Below are positions 1 through 13,243 of a stretch of DNA of 64,000 nucleotides, in pieces. The stretch spans positions 1 to 64,000 of the forward strand of contig CAWIKP010000026.1 of assembly GCA_963836735.1 (NCBI GenBank), read 5' to 3'. This DNA is from JACCXG01 sp963836735 (GTDB lineage: Bacteria; Acidobacteriota; Vicinamibacteria; Vicinamibacterales; 2-12-FULL-66-21). Below the pieces are notes generated by a model. That model was not told the DNA's origin. It saw only the letters and a program-made list of their open reading frames with translations, and did not search any database. Every line of letters begins with the position of its first letter. The first letter of the stretch is position 1. The position numbers were made by a program, and so were the translations under genes.

Positions 1-38
1 GAACATTGGCCCTTCGCCTTCCCCGGCGGACCCGGAGA

Positions 39-690
39 TTAGTCCGTCCCCGTCGTTTCCGTCGACGGTTGCGTGCACAGAATCCTGAACCTCAGTCGCA
101 CCTCACCAACGCCGATCTGATCGCGGTCGCACAGTCGCACGGCCGTTGTGATCCTCTGGCCGTTAACGAACGTGCCGTTCTTGCTGCCCAGATCCTCCAG
201 CATCGCTACGCCGTCGGCGATCTGGACCCGCGCGTGCTGCCGCGAAACAGAGGACGAATCCAGGCAGACTTCGAGCGCGGGATCTCGGCCCAGCAGTGCT
301 CCCCCTCGCCGAACGTTGCGCGCCACCTGGTCCCACACCAGCCGATACAAGACGCCGCGCGATCCGTCGGCTCGCGACGCCTCAGACTGTGGCGCTTCGC
401 TGAAGGCATAGCCGAAGCCGTGCACAGTCCTCACGAACCTTGGCCGCCGCGGGTTATCGCCGAGCGCCGCGCGCACCTCACCCACGAGGTTTGACAGGTT
501 GGCCTCCACGACGAACGTGTTCGGCCAGAGAAGCTTGTACAGCGTGTCTTTCGAGAGCGCCCTGGGTCGCGTCTCTACCAGCAGCTCGAGAAGCTGAAAC
601 GCCTTGGGCGAAAGATGGACCGGCCGCGAGTCGCGCAGTCAGCTCCCGTGTATCGGTGTCCAGGACGAAGTCGCTGAACCGGACCTGCAT
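39..690 (-). CDS. Winged-helix DNA-binding / FHA-domain regulator (one frameshift)
   Basis: The restored protein is about 216 residues. Its N-terminal ~95 residues form an OmpR/ToxR-like winged helix (HLSPKAFQLLELL, then TVHGFGYAF at the wing). The C-terminal part is an FHA domain with GRDP, SRQHARV and DLGSKNGTFVNG, the usual phosphothreonine-binding signature. Such fusions probably bind DNA and dock on phosphorylated partners; the divergent Ser/Thr kinase starting at 804 is the obvious candidate (inference). The ATG at 690 fits the start of the winged helix (MQVRFSDFVLD). The frame breaks near 639: deleting one base joins TREL to RDSRPVHLSPKAF. No receiver domain and no membrane segment are seen. 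Confidence 0.8.
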
Positions 691-803
691 CTCGATTCCC
701 GGTCCGAACCGATCGCGACAGCTCAGCAGGAGCTGCGAGCCGCATGCATTGTACCGCGTCGCCCGCTGCTCCCGCTGATGCGGGTGTATCCTCCCTCCGG
801 TCG

Positions 804-3357
804 ATGCTCCTCAGCGCTGGTACCCGTTTGGGCTCGTTCGAAATCGTGTCCCCCCTCGGCGCGGGTGGCATGGGCGAGGTCTACCGCGCGTGGGACACGC
901 GCCTGGATCGGACTGTCGCCGTCAAGATCCTCCGTCCCGACAAAGTCGGCAGTCGAGAGCGCTTCTGACCGCGAGGCACGCGTCATTTCGCGTCTCAGTC
1001 ATCCACACATCTGCGCGCTCTACGACGTGGGCGAACAGGACGGCACGCCCTTCCTCGTCATGGAGTACCTGGAAGGGCACACATTGGCGGATCGTCTGGA
1101 CGACGGCGCGATCCCACTGGCGCACGCGCTGAGATACGGCGTCGAGATCTGCGACGCCCTGGACGAGGCCCACCGCCACGGCGTCATCCATCGAGACGTG
1201 AAGCCCGGCAACGTGATGCTGACGCGGGACGGGGTGAAGCTGCTGGATTTCGGCCTGGCGAAACTCAGGCAGGCCGAAGCAGACGATGCGCCCAGGAAAC
1301 GATAGAGGCCCTGCATCTCACCCAGGAAGGCGGGATCCTGGGCACGGTCTCGTACATGTCGCCGGAACAGCTCGAAGGACGCAAGGTCGATGCCCGCACC
1401 GATCTCTTTGCTGCTCGGCGCCGTGCTGTACGAGATGGTCACCGGCCGCCGGCCGTTCGCAGGGGAAAGCAGGGCGAGCGTGACTGCGGCGATCCTGACT
1501 CGGATCCGCCGCCTATGTCAGCGCTTCAGCCAGTCACTCCTCCCGCGTTGGAGCGTGTCGTCAGGAGATGTCTGGCGAAGAATCCCGACGATCGCTGGCA
1601 GACGGCGCGCGATCTCGGCTGGGAGCTGAAGTCGATCGCGGAAGAGGGCGCGCACGCCGCGAAACTTGTGAGGGAACGGAAGCGCCGCGCGATGCTCATG
1701 GGCGCGCTGATCGGCGCCGGACTGGTCGCTGCGGTCTCGGTGGCAGCCTGGATCCTCAGGCCGGGCGACACCTCGCCGCCTTCGTATCAGCGACTCACCT
1801 TCCGGCGCGGAATCATTTCCTCTGCCCGCTTCGCGCCTGATGGCCAGACGGTCATTTTCAGCGCTGCCTGGGATGCACGGCCGTACGAACTGTTCCTCGC
1901 GCGGATCGGAAGCACGGAATCGCGCTCGCTGGGAATGGCCAACGGCAGAATTCTTTCGGTGTCGTCGACAGGGGAAATGGCCGTCCTTCTGGGACCACAG
2001 TCGTTTTTTGGAGGGATCGGCACTCTCGCGCGTGCGTCGCTCGCGGGTGGCCTGCCTCGTGAGGTCCTGGAAGGTGTCACGGAGGCCGACTGGGGTCCGG
2101 ACGGTGCCCTCGCCGTGGTGAAGCGGCGCGAGAACAGGATGGAGCTCGAGTTCCCGGTCGGCACCAAGCTGCACGAGGCGACGTCGATCTGGTCGATGCG
2201 GGTTTCGCCGGCGGGCGACGCGTTGCGTTCTTCGAGTCGACCGCGCCGGCAGCAGGTGCAATGCCGGAGAGGTGGTCGTCGTGGACCGATCCCGGAAGAA
2301 GACCACGCTGGCGAAGGCATCGATGGCCCTCGGACTCGCCTGGTCTCCTCGCGGCGACGAAGTGTGGTTCAGCGGCGCTCGGTCCGACGGCCCGCCGACG
2401 ATTCGCGCCGTGTCGCTCTCCGGCAGGGAGCGGATCGTGGCGCGCGTACCCGCTCCGTTGAAGCTCGATGACATATCCCGTGATGGACGCGTGCTCGTAA
2501 CGAAGGGATTGAATCTCGGCGGAATCACCTGTCTGGTCCCCGGCGAGACGCGAGAACGTGAGGTCGGATGGCTCGAGAATGCGCACGTCGAGGGCCTCTC
2601 GGCAGATGGGAAGACGCTTCTCTTCGGCGCGATTCGAAGGGAGCTGGAGAGGAGGCGTGTACACCAGAGCGACGGACGGATCACCCGCGGTCCGATTGGG
2701 CGACGGACACCCCGAGTCGCTGTCGCCCGACGGCAAGTGGGTGCTGGCGAGAGCGCCCGGAGCGGAGACGGCGTGGGGGCGCGAATGGGTGCTGGTGCCC
2801 ACCGGGCCGGGCGCACCCCGATTGCTCCCCCGCGGGGCGATCACGCAGTTGGTCAACGGTGCCTGGCTGCCCGACGGAAAGCGGATTGTGTTCACCGCGA
2901 TCGAGGAAGGCCACGCGGCGCGCGTCGTACGTCCAGGATGTCGAAACGGGAAGCATGCGGCCGATCACGCCTGAGGGTGTTCACATGCCCGAAAAAGCGG
3001 CCACTCCTGATGGCAAGTCGGTGCTGGTGTTGCTGGACGGCAAGTGGTTCCTCTATCCCATTGACGGCGGGCAGCCGCGCCCGTTGTCGCTCCTCGGCAC
3101 TGGCGATAATCCGCGGCAGTGGAGCGCGGACGGACGTTTCCTCTACGTCGCGCGCGGGCGGCTTGGTTCCTCCGGTCGCGATCGAGCGACTGGACGTCAT
3201 CACTGGCCGCCGCGAGCCGTGGAAGACGCTCGTCCCGTCCGATCCGGTCGGCATCGAGCTTCTCGATCCGCCCGTCATCACCCCCGACGGCCGCGGGTAC
3301 TGCTACTCGTATGCTCGCCGCCACCACGAACTCTATGTCGTCGAGGGACTGAAATAG
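804..3357 (+). CDS. PknB-like Ser/Thr protein kinase with C-terminal beta-propeller (eight frameshifts)
   Basis: Start chosen at the ATG at 804 (MLLSAGTRLGSFEIV), the standard beginning of this acidobacterial kinase type. The kinase domain shows GAGGMGEVYRA (P-loop), VAVKILR (VAIK lysine), HRDVKPGN (catalytic loop), DFGLAKL and SPEQLEG. A single membrane segment follows (AMLMGALIGAGLVAAVSVAAW near 1690-1755), then a WD40/TolB-like propeller with repeats such as FAPDGQTVIF and LSPDGKWVLAR, ending in HHELYVVEGLK. It should be a membrane kinase with an extracytoplasmic sensor. The frame changes near 966, 1300, 1412, 1500, 2220, 2640, 2925 and 3165. Removing one T at 966 gives RFDREARVIS and one T at 1412 gives LFALGAVLYEM, so these look like sequence errors. 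Confidence 0.85.
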
Positions 3358-3409
3358 GCCCCGAGGCGCTCGCGCGACGCGCCTGCAACCCAACCAGTCG
3401 GCATCATGC

Positions 3410-4644
3410 TCAGCGAAGCAGCTTCAGGAATGCCACCATGTCGGCCTGATCCTGCTTCGTGAACACGAAGCCCGGCGTGCTGGATCGTTGAAGAAGAAGA
3501 ACTCGTACTGTTCCGCGACGTCCTCCAGCGTCTTCGCGGAGTTGTCGTGGAAGTACGGAGCGGTATCTGTTGATGCCCCACAGCGGCGGGATTTTGAACA
3601 AGTTCGCGAAGAAAGCTCTCGGCGGCGTCGGCACGACCCGGGCGGCGCGCTCGGGGGCGGATGTGGTCAGCATCGCGCCGGGGTCGGGTGTGTTGCGATC
3701 ACGACAACGCTTCCATCCTGATTCGTGACGAGCGAACGAGTAGACCGGATTGCCGATCGAGATTCCGCTCCGAGACGTCGATGCCGGCCCGCCGACCACC
3801 AGGAGGCCACCCGAAAGGATTGCCCCGAGCGGAACCGGTTCAGCATCGGTCCGGAGTGACACGATGTTGCAGATGCCCTCTCGTCGTCACGCCATCGAAA
3901 GGCACATTGTCGAACATCGCACGTCCGCGCTTTTCGGATTCCGTCGTGCCCGGCGGCAGCTGTGGCGGAGGACCGCCGTTCGCAAAGCTCTCGAGCGCCT
4001 CGGAGGAGAAGAAGCGCGAATCCGTCTGCTGGAACTCCTTGATGAGATCCAGCTCCAGCGCCGTCGGCTCCCGTGTGTTTTGCGCATGACCGTGAATGGC
4101 GTTGAACGCCTGCGACTGCAAGTTCGGTTCGCGGGTGTCGTACATCAGGAAGGGATCGAGCGCGGGCGTGTTCATCGTCGTGGGCGTGCCTCGGTTGACG
4201 ATCATGCTCCTGCCGATTCGGATCGTCCAGCGAGGACGACGTCCGGAGGAAGCGGGATCTCGATCCGAACGGTCGCGTGCTCGGTGATCCGGCTCGTTCC
4301 GGCAAACCCATCGTCGAGTCCATCGTGAACGAAGAGCGGGTCGTTCGGGTCTTCCGCCAGACGCGTCAGGGCATCCTCCGGCGAGAACGTGCCGACCTTC
4401 TTGCTGTGGCAGGTTCGGCACGTGCGGCCATTGCCGCCGAACGTCTCCTCGTCAAAGAGTCTTCGACCCTCCTGAAGCCGCGTCTCGCACACCGATCCGA
4501 CAGGCGGGGATCGCAATCCAGGCTGAAGGGCTGCTCAACGGTACTGGTGCTGGCTTCCTGCCCAATCGCGTCGCCAAACGGCGCTGCGGCAACCGGCAGA
4601 AGAAAACATGCCACTGTCGCGACCACACGAAGCCTGGAATCCAT
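3410..4644 (-). CDS. Di-heme cytochrome c peroxidase family protein (multiple frameshifts)
   Basis: A secreted c-type cytochrome of the CcpA/MauG family. The N-terminus has a signal peptide (MDSRLRVVATVACFLLPVAAA). The first heme site is CRTCH, in GGNGRTCRTCHSKK. The second reads CNICH followed by SGPMLNRF once a single extra base at 3862 is removed. The C-terminus is typical of the family: FKIPPLWGINRYR, then PGFVFTKQDQADMVAFLKLLR before the stop at 3410. Members reduce hydrogen peroxide or carry out related oxidations in the periplasm; the substrate cannot be told here. At least four frame changes split the gene. It lies just downstream of the convergent kinase gene. Confidence 0.8.
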
Positions 4645-4901
4645 CGGGGCCTCCGTCCGCTCGCGCTTGATATGCGAGCGACATTGGTCCGCCGGACGCC
4701 CCTGAGCGAATGTCGCTGGCAGCCGGCATCGGCAGATTGCGCTACGCCCGGAAGGGTGCAGGTTAGGACGTGAGGCGTATCCGAGTCTCAGGGAGCAGTC
4801 AGGAAAAGCTCACCGATCTTTCAGGAGTCCTTGTCGGGCGAGGCTGTTGAAGGGTGGTGACTCGTCGAGACGCTGAACATCCGATCCCGGCGAGCGTTGG
4901 G

Positions 4902-5470
4902 CTATTCCGCGAAGATCCGGCCGAGCGGCATCTCGAGGCCGTCCAGATGTGGACTCGTCAGGACGTCGCCCGCCTCGGCGCGCAGCTCCAACGGGCGCTC
5001 GAATCGTCCGTCCTCGTTGCGATAGACGCGCACGACCTCGAGAATCAGGATCGACGACCGAATATTCCACCACGCCCGAACGCTCGTCCAGCCGGCGCTT
5101 GATTGTTTCGTCCCGTTTGCGCGTCGACGGCGAGCCGATCTCCACCACGATATCCGGTGCACCGGTCACGTGTGCGGCGGTGAGGATGTCGGCGGCGCGC
5201 TGCCGTGACACGAACAGCAGATCGGGTTCCACCACGTCGAAATTGGTGAAGACGACGTCGAGCGGTGCCAAGAACACTCGTCCAACGGGGTGCTGTTCCA
5301 GCCAGGCTCTGACGAGGAAGTGAAGGTTCCCCAGAATGGCCTGATGCCTGATGTTCGGCGAGGGCGTCACGTAGTGCTCCCCGTCGATCAACTCATGCCG
5401 TTGTCCGTCGTCCGGAAACAGCAGGAAGTCGTCGTACGTCAACTTGACGCGCGCCGGGATCGGGCTTCAT
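4902..5470 (-). CDS. Uma2 family (DUF820) restriction-endonuclease-fold protein (two frameshifts)
   Basis: Recognised by LTYDDFLLFPDDGQRHELIDGE at the N-terminus, PLDVVFTNFDVVEPDLLFV, and GAPDIVVEIGSPSTRKRDETIKRRL, the PD-(D/E)XK-like core of Uma2 proteins. Members are usually about 190 residues; the restored length fits. Start is the ATG at 5470 (MKPDP); one extra base near 5455 must be removed to reach VKLTYDDF. A second shift near 5050 leads to LEVVRVYRNEDGRFERP and the true stop at 4902. Uma2 genes are abundant in Cyanobacteria and Acidobacteria and their role is unknown. Nothing nearby suggests a partner. Confidence 0.75.
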
Positions 5471-5760
5471 CTCCTCACCTTCCGCCACGTCGCCATTCTA
5501 CCGTCGTCTCGCGAAGTTCGTGCCGGGACGAGGATCGCGAATCTGTTCGAAAAACGCCGGCGGAGACGACGCTGATTGCAGAAGTTGCGCGGCGAAGGCT
5601 GGGCGCTGACGGCAGAACCCGCGACGGCGTCGCGCGCGAGAAGGTTCGACGCCCAGGCCTCCACCGCCCGGCGACGGTCAGCTTGTTGACGGTGGTCGGA
5701 GGGAAGGTCGTGCACGAGAAAAGGTGACTGTTCGCTGCAGGAACTCGTCGTGTTCGCGCA

Positions 5761-6345
5761 TCAGGTGCGGGTCAGTTCCCGATACAGCCACCCCTTCGCG
5801 ACCGCCCATTCGCGTTTGACCGTGGCTGGCGAGATGTCGAGTGCGGTGGCTGTCTCTTCGACCGTCAACCCCGCGAAGAAACGCAGTTCGACGATCCGCA
5901 CCTGGTCCGGGTCGAGCTCGCTGAGTTTCACCAGGGCGCGGTCGAGCGCGAGCGCGTCGATCGCATCGACGGGCTCCTGTGCCGGCGTCGTGCGGGCGTC
6001 GGTCAACCCGAGGTGGATCGCTTTGCCGCCGCGCCGGTCGCGCAGGCTCCGCCGGACGTGATCGACGAGGATTCGCCGCATCAGCTGCGCCGCGATGGCA
6101 AAGAAATGGCCGCGATTCTGCCAGTCGACGACGTGCTGGTTGAAAAGCTTGACGTACGCCTCGTTCACGACGGCGGTGGTGTCGAGCCGATCCTGTCGCC
6201 ATTCGTGCGCCAGCTGGCGTGAGGCCAGGGTTTTGAGCTCGTTGTAGACAATCGGAATCAAGAGGTCGAACGCCTCGCGGCTGCCGGCCTGCCACTCGTG
6301 CAGGATCCGCGTGATCTCGGCCGGCGGCGGCGCCTCTCCGTCCAT
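5761..6345 (-). CDS. ECF RNA polymerase sigma factor, TIGR02999-like
   Basis: 194 residues. Region 2 is recognisable (ELKTLASRQLAHEWR, then DTTAVVNEAYVKLFNQ and MRRILVDHVRR), and region 4 is the helix-turn-helix ELRFFAGLTVEETATALDISPATVKREW. The insert RDRRGGKAIHLGL is typical of the TIGR02999 subgroup common in Acidobacteria and Planctomycetes. It starts at the ATG at 6345, 72 bp from the divergent Ser/Thr kinase at 6418. Sigma factors of this type often sit beside PknB-like kinases and may be regulated by phosphorylation rather than by a classical anti-sigma factor; no anti-sigma gene is seen here. Confidence 0.85.
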   Translation of the reverse strand: MDGEAPPPAEITRILHEWQAGSREAFDLLIPIVYNELKTLASRQLAHEWRQDRLDTTAVVNEAYVKLFNQHVVDWQNRGHFFAIAAQLMRRILVDHVRRSLRDRRGGKAIHLGLTDARTTPAQEPVDAIDALALDRALVKLSELDPDQVRIVELRFFAGLTVEETATALDISPATVKREWAVAKGWLYRELTRT

Positions 6346-6417
6346 GAAGGAGTCGAGTGTACGCACGCCGCCGGCCCTGTGCAAATGACGTCCTGACGAG
6401 AGCCGCGATTTGCTACC

Positions 6418-9291
<2,874 letters not shown>

Positions 9292-9304
9292 TCGGCCGCG
9301 CCGA

Positions 9305-9454
9305 TCAGGCAGGCCTGGCCATCGAGAGCGCCTGCTCTCGCGACAAATCCATGCCGTGCGTGGTCTTGGCGTGCTCCTGCGCCTTTTTCACCACCTCGTC
9401 GTCGCTCTGTCCTTCGATGACCGATCCGCACGGGCACTGAATCACCTTCTTCAT
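9305..9454 (-). CDS. DUF1059 family miniprotein
   Basis: A 49-residue protein beginning MKKVIQCPCGSVIEG and ending LSREQALSMARPA. The pattern CPCG near the N-terminus with a HAKTTHGM segment is characteristic of DUF1059, small soluble proteins of unknown function. The start is well supported: GGAGGT lies 4 bp upstream of the ATG at 9454. It is convergent with the kinase gene, whose stop is only 13 bp away, and divergent from the SARP-like regulator. Confidence 0.8.
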   Translation of the reverse strand: MKKVIQCPCGSVIEGQSDDEVVKKAQEHAKTTHGMDLSREQALSMARPA

Positions 9455-9513
9455 GACTACCTCCCCTGGCCGCGTATGATACCGATGCGAACTGCGGCAA
9501 AGTTGGAGGATTG

Positions 9514-10278
9514 TTGGCGCCCGACGCGCGAATCTATTTGTGCGGTCGCGTCACCGTCGAGCGGAACGGACGGGTGTTGACCGACGCGGCGTTGGGCGGC
9601 CGCCAGGCGCGATTGCTGTTCGCGTTTCTGGGCACGCGGCGGACACAGCCCGTGTCGAAGGCCCAGCTGATCGACGCCATCTGGGGAACGCGAACGCCGC
9701 CGTCGGTAGAGACGGCGATCAACGCGCTCGTCAGCAAGCTGCGTGCGGCGCTTCGAAAACTCGGCGTGTCGCGGCCGCATGGCGTTGCGAGCGACGCCGG
9801 CACCTACCAGTTCGTCGTGCCGTCGGCATGGATCGACATCGAAGACGCACGCTCGTCCATCGATCGTGCCGAGGGCGCGCTGCGGGGCGACGCGCTGGCC
9901 AACGCGTGGACGTCGGCCAATGTCGCCGCGGCGATCACGCGTCAGCCGTTCCTGCCGGATGAAGAGCACCCGTGGGTCCAGCAACAGCGCGCACAGCTGC
10001 AGCGGGTGTGGCGCCGGGCGCTGCTCGTGCTGTCCGCAGTCAGCGTTCGAAACGGCGAGCACGAGCTCGGCATCCAGCACGCCGCCGACGCGCTGTCCGC
10101 GGAGCCGTTCGACGAAATGGCGTGTCAGGCGCTGATGCGCGCGCACGCGGTGGCCGGCAATCGCGCGGAGGCGCTGCGGGTCTATGCCAACTGCCGGAGA
10201 CTCTTTCGAGACGAGCTCGGCGCAGAGCCGTCAGAACAGACCGCGGCGGTCTTCGTGAGCATTCTCCGCACCGAGTAA
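9514..10278 (+). CDS. SARP/AfsR-like transcriptional regulator (winged helix plus BTAD)
   Basis: About 254 residues. The N-terminal half is an OmpR-type winged helix (GRQARLLFAFLGTRR, SKAQLIDAIWG, ETAINALVSKLRAALRKLG). The C-terminal half is a bacterial transcriptional activator domain of TPR-like helices (DEMACQALMRAHAVAGNRAEALRVYANCRRLFRDELGAEPS). No NB-ARC ATPase or receiver follows, so this is a small SARP. A TTG start at 9514 is preferred to the TTG at 9511 because GGAGG ends only a few bases upstream. No clear target operon is adjacent. Confidence 0.8.
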   Translation: MAPDARIYLCGRVTVERNGRVLTDAALGGRQARLLFAFLGTRRTQPVSKAQLIDAIWGTRTPPSVETAINALVSKLRAALRKLGVSRPHGVASDAGTYQFVVPSAWIDIEDARSSIDRAEGALRGDALANAWTSANVAAAITRQPFLPDEEHPWVQQQRAQLQRVWRRALLVLSAVSVRNGEHELGIQHAADALSAEPFDEMACQALMRAHAVAGNRAEALRVYANCRRLFRDELGAEPSEQTAAVFVSILRTE

Positions 10279-10329
10279 GGCTCCGCGCTGCTAGCGGACG
10301 ACGAGCCCAGAGCCTCTTCAGAAGGAATG

Positions 10330-10450
10330 ATGCCGCGATGGCTTCCTTACTGAGACGCAGGAACCGCGCGGCGTTGGTGTAGAGGGTGTCGCGCTTCTGC
10401 TGTTTCGCCAGGAAGGGGGCCTCGTCGATTACGGCGATCGCGCGCTCGAT
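10330..10450 (-). pseudogene. Remnant of an amidohydrolase C-terminus
   Basis: On the minus strand this stretch reads IERAIAVIDEAPFLAKQQKR, followed by DTLYTNAARFLRLSKEAIAA. This resembles the last helices of amidohydrolase_2-type TIM-barrel enzymes, where 'YNNAARFLRL' is typical. No start, no metal-binding histidines and no continuous frame are found upstream; a short FNPERFIDTNRG piece in another frame near 10510 may belong to it. The remaining sequence between 10279 and 10625 holds no recognisable gene. I read it as a deletion relic, with low certainty because only about 40 residues are recognisable. Confidence 0.4.
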
Positions 10451-10625
10451 CGACGCAGCCGTGCTCGTCCGGCGCGCGGCCCTCGGTTGGTATCAATGAA
10501 CCGTTCCGGGTTGAACTTCGACCTGATCGACGTAGAATTGCGTGGCCTCCGAGGGCGCTGCGCGCGGCCCCCACGCGATTGACGGCGATCACAAAAACCA
10601 TGTCTGCCACAGACCCGCGATAACG

Positions 10626-13223
10626 ATGCCCACAGCGACCAATCGGCAACTCGCCGTGCGCCTGGCGGTGACCCGCGCAATCAGCCGCGCGCGGCATCTG
10701 GACGGTATCTACAACGCCGCGCTTGATGCGCTTGCTGAGTGCCTGGACGTTTCACGTGCGTCTGTTCTGCTGTTCGACCCTGACGGCGTCATGCGATTCA
10801 AAGCCTACCGGGGCTTGTCCGGTGACTATCGGGCCGCCGTGCAGGGGCATTCCCCGTGGACGCCCGATTCCTCAGAGGCGCTGCCGCTCTTGGTCCCGGA
10901 CGTGACGCGCGAACCGTCGCTCCAACCGTATCTGCCGATCATCGCGCACGAACGTATCGCGGCGATGGGTTTCATTCCCCTGGTCAGTCTTGGGCGCGTG
11001 ATCGGCAAGTTCATGCTCTATTACGATGCGCCGCACGCGTTCACCGACGAGGAAGTCGAACTCGCAGGTGTTATCGCCGCGGCGGTGGCGTTCGCGGTCG
11101 AGCGCGGCCGGGCCGAAGACGTGGCGCGTCGGAGCGAAGAGTCTCCGAGATTCCCGCGAGACGCCGCCGCGACGGGGACGTGGGAGGGGAGCCATGGTTC
11201 CCGAGCCGAACACCTGTCGGACAATGACGAACGTATTCAGGGCCTTCCGGCTGGAACGCTGCGCCAGATCAACCAGTGCATCGTCGAGTCCAGCCGCGAC
11301 TGTCTGAAGACTCTCGATCTCGACGGACGCCTGACCTACATCAACCCTGAAGGACTCAGGCACCTGGCCGTTCACGATCCCGGCCTGGTGCTGGGGCGAC
11401 CGCTGATCGACTTCCTGGAGGGAGCAGATCGAGAAGCGGCCGAGGAGGCTATCGCGCGAGCAAAGGCGGGCGCAATCGGCAGGTTTCAGGCGCTCATCAG
11501 AACACAGGCCGCCACCGCGAAGTGGTGGGACGTGGTCATCACGCCAATCAGGGACGCCAGCGGTAACGTCGAGCAGCTGCTGGCGGTCTCCCGCGACGTA
11601 TCCGCGCCGTGGCAGGAAGAAGCGTTCAGGGCCGGGCAGCACCAGGTGCTCGAGATGATCGCAACCGGCGCGCCGCTCACTGAGGTCCTGACCCTCATCG
11701 TTCACCTCATCGAAGATCAGTGCGACGGTCTGTTGTGCTCGATCCTGCGGCTCGACGCCGACGGCGTTCACCTGCGCCACGGTGCAGCTCCGAGCCTTCC
11801 CGCCGCGTACACGAGTGCGATAAACGGCGCGTCAATCGGTCCGCGAGCGGGCTGCTGTGGCACCGCGATGTACCTGAGTCGCCCGGTTATCACGAACGAC
11901 ATCGTTACCGATCCGCTGTGGGAAGACTATCGCGATCTTGCCGTCGCCCATGGTCTCCGCGCGTGCTGGTCGACACCGATCCTGTCCCCGCAAAAGAAGG
12001 TCCTCGGATCGTTCGCGATGTATTACGGCGCGCCGCGAGCACCGAGCCGTGAGGAGCTTCGGCTGATCGAGACGGCGGCGGACATCGCCGGGATTGCGAT
12101 CGAGCATCAGCGGTCTCAGGAAGCGCTGCGCCAGAGTGAAGAGCGAAATCGCGCCATCCTTCGGGCCATTCCAGACTGGATGTTCATTCTCAGCACCGAC
12201 GGCGTGTTCCTCGATTATCACGTCAAGAACCCGAAAGAGCTCTTGGTGCCACCAGAGCTCTTTCTCGGGAAGTCGATGCACGAGGTCCTGCCACCGTCCC
12301 TCGCCGAGGCGCATCGGCGCGCATTCGAGCGGGCGCTCGTCACCAATGAGCCCGAGAGGCTCGAGTACAGCATCGACTCGCAGCACGAGCGGCATTTCTA
12401 CGAAGCGTGCGTCGTTCGTTGCGACAGCGACAAGATGCTCAGCATCGTCAGAGACATCACCGACCGCAAACGGGCCGAGCTCGATTCCGCGGCGCAACGC
12501 CAGGAGCTGGCGCATCTGAATCGGGTGTTGATCCTGGGCGAGCTGTCCGGTGCCCTCGCGCACGAGCTGAGCCAGCCGCTCGCGTCAATCCTCAGCAACG
12601 CGCAGGCCGCCCGGCGGTTCCTGGAACACACCCCCGTGGACCTGCCAGAGGTGCGCGCGACCCTCGACGACGTCATCCGGAACGACCAGCGTGCCGGCGC
12701 CGTCATCGATCGGCTGCGCGCCCTGCTGAAGAAGGGGGACAACCTTTTCCAGCCCCTCAACCTGAACGACGTGACCCGGGAAGTGCTCGATCTCACCCAC
12801 AGCGACCTCCTCGCGCGCCGGATGTCGGTCACGACCCTGCTGGCATCGGATATTCCTTCCGTGCTTGGCGATCGCGTGCAACTGCAGCAGGTCATCCTCA
12901 ATCTCGTGCTCAATGCCTGCGACGCGATGACCGAGACCGATCCGGTCGAGCGTCGGCTCACGCTGACGACCGCGGCGGACAACGGGTTCGTGCAGCTATC
13001 GGTTTCCGACCGTGGCGTCGGCATATCCGATGACCAGCTCGGCGCGGTCTTCGAGCCGTTCGTCACCTTTCGGGAGCAGGGACTCGGCCTGGGACTGGCC
13101 ATCAGCCGGTCGATCGTTCTCGCTCACCGGGGACGGATCCTCGCCGAGAACAACGCCGATCGCGGGGCGACATTCCGCTGCTTCCTTCCCGTGGCTCAAG
13201 CTGGAGCCTGTTCAGGTCCGTGA
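10626..13223 (+). CDS. GAF-PAS-GAF-PAS sensor histidine kinase, FixL-like
   Basis: About 865 residues from the ATG at 10626 (MPTATNRQLAVRLAV). Domains in order: GAF (about 20-165), PAS (about 205-325, DLDGRLTYINPEGLRHL), GAF (about 345-490, RAGCCGTAMYLSRPVITNDI), PAS (about 500-620, IPDWMFILSTDGVFLDYH), HisKA with H-box AHELSQPLASILSNA, and HATPase_c with NLVLNACDAM, DRGVGI and GLGLGLAISRSIV. There is no membrane segment, so it is cytosolic. GAF and PAS domains bind small ligands or cofactors; no heme histidine can be assigned. No response regulator is adjacent. The frame is intact throughout, unlike the kinases upstream. Confidence 0.88.
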   Translation: MPTATNRQLAVRLAVTRAISRARHLDGIYNAALDALAECLDVSRASVLLFDPDGVMRFKAYRGLSGDYRAAVQGHSPWTPDSSEALPLLVPDVTREPSLQPYLPIIAHERIAAMGFIPLVSLGRVIGKFMLYYDAPHAFTDEEVELAGVIAAAVAFAVERGRAEDVARRSEESPRFPRDAAATGTWEGSHGSRAEHLSDNDERIQGLPAGTLRQINQCIVESSRDCLKTLDLDGRLTYINPEGLRHLAVHDPGLVLGRPLIDFLEGADREAAEEAIARAKAGAIGRFQALIRTQAATAKWWDVVITPIRDASGNVEQLLAVSRDVSAPWQEEAFRAGQHQVLEMIATGAPLTEVLTLIVHLIEDQCDGLLCSILRLDADGVHLRHGAAPSLPAAYTSAINGASIGPRAGCCGTAMYLSRPVITNDIVTDPLWEDYRDLAVAHGLRACWSTPILSPQKKVLGSFAMYYGAPRAPSREELRLIETAADIAGIAIEHQRSQEALRQSEERNRAILRAIPDWMFILSTDGVFLDYHVKNPKELLVPPELFLGKSMHEVLPPSLAEAHRRAFERALVTNEPERLEYSIDSQHERHFYEACVVRCDSDKMLSIVRDITDRKRAELDSAAQRQELAHLNRVLILGELSGALAHELSQPLASILSNAQAARRFLEHTPVDLPEVRATLDDVIRNDQRAGAVIDRLRALLKKGDNLFQPLNLNDVTREVLDLTHSDLLARRMSVTTLLASDIPSVLGDRVQLQQVILNLVLNACDAMTETDPVERRLTLTTAADNGFVQLSVSDRGVGISDDQLGAVFEPFVTFREQGLGLGLAISRSIVLAHRGRILAENNADRGATFRCFLPVAQAGACSGP

Positions 13224-13243
13224 GCACATGGAATCGACCAGTC

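Noticed and set aside
5471..5760. Small gene between Uma2 and the ECF sigma factor
   Set aside because: Frames on both strands are short, arginine-rich and lack start signals or motifs; treated as intergenic.
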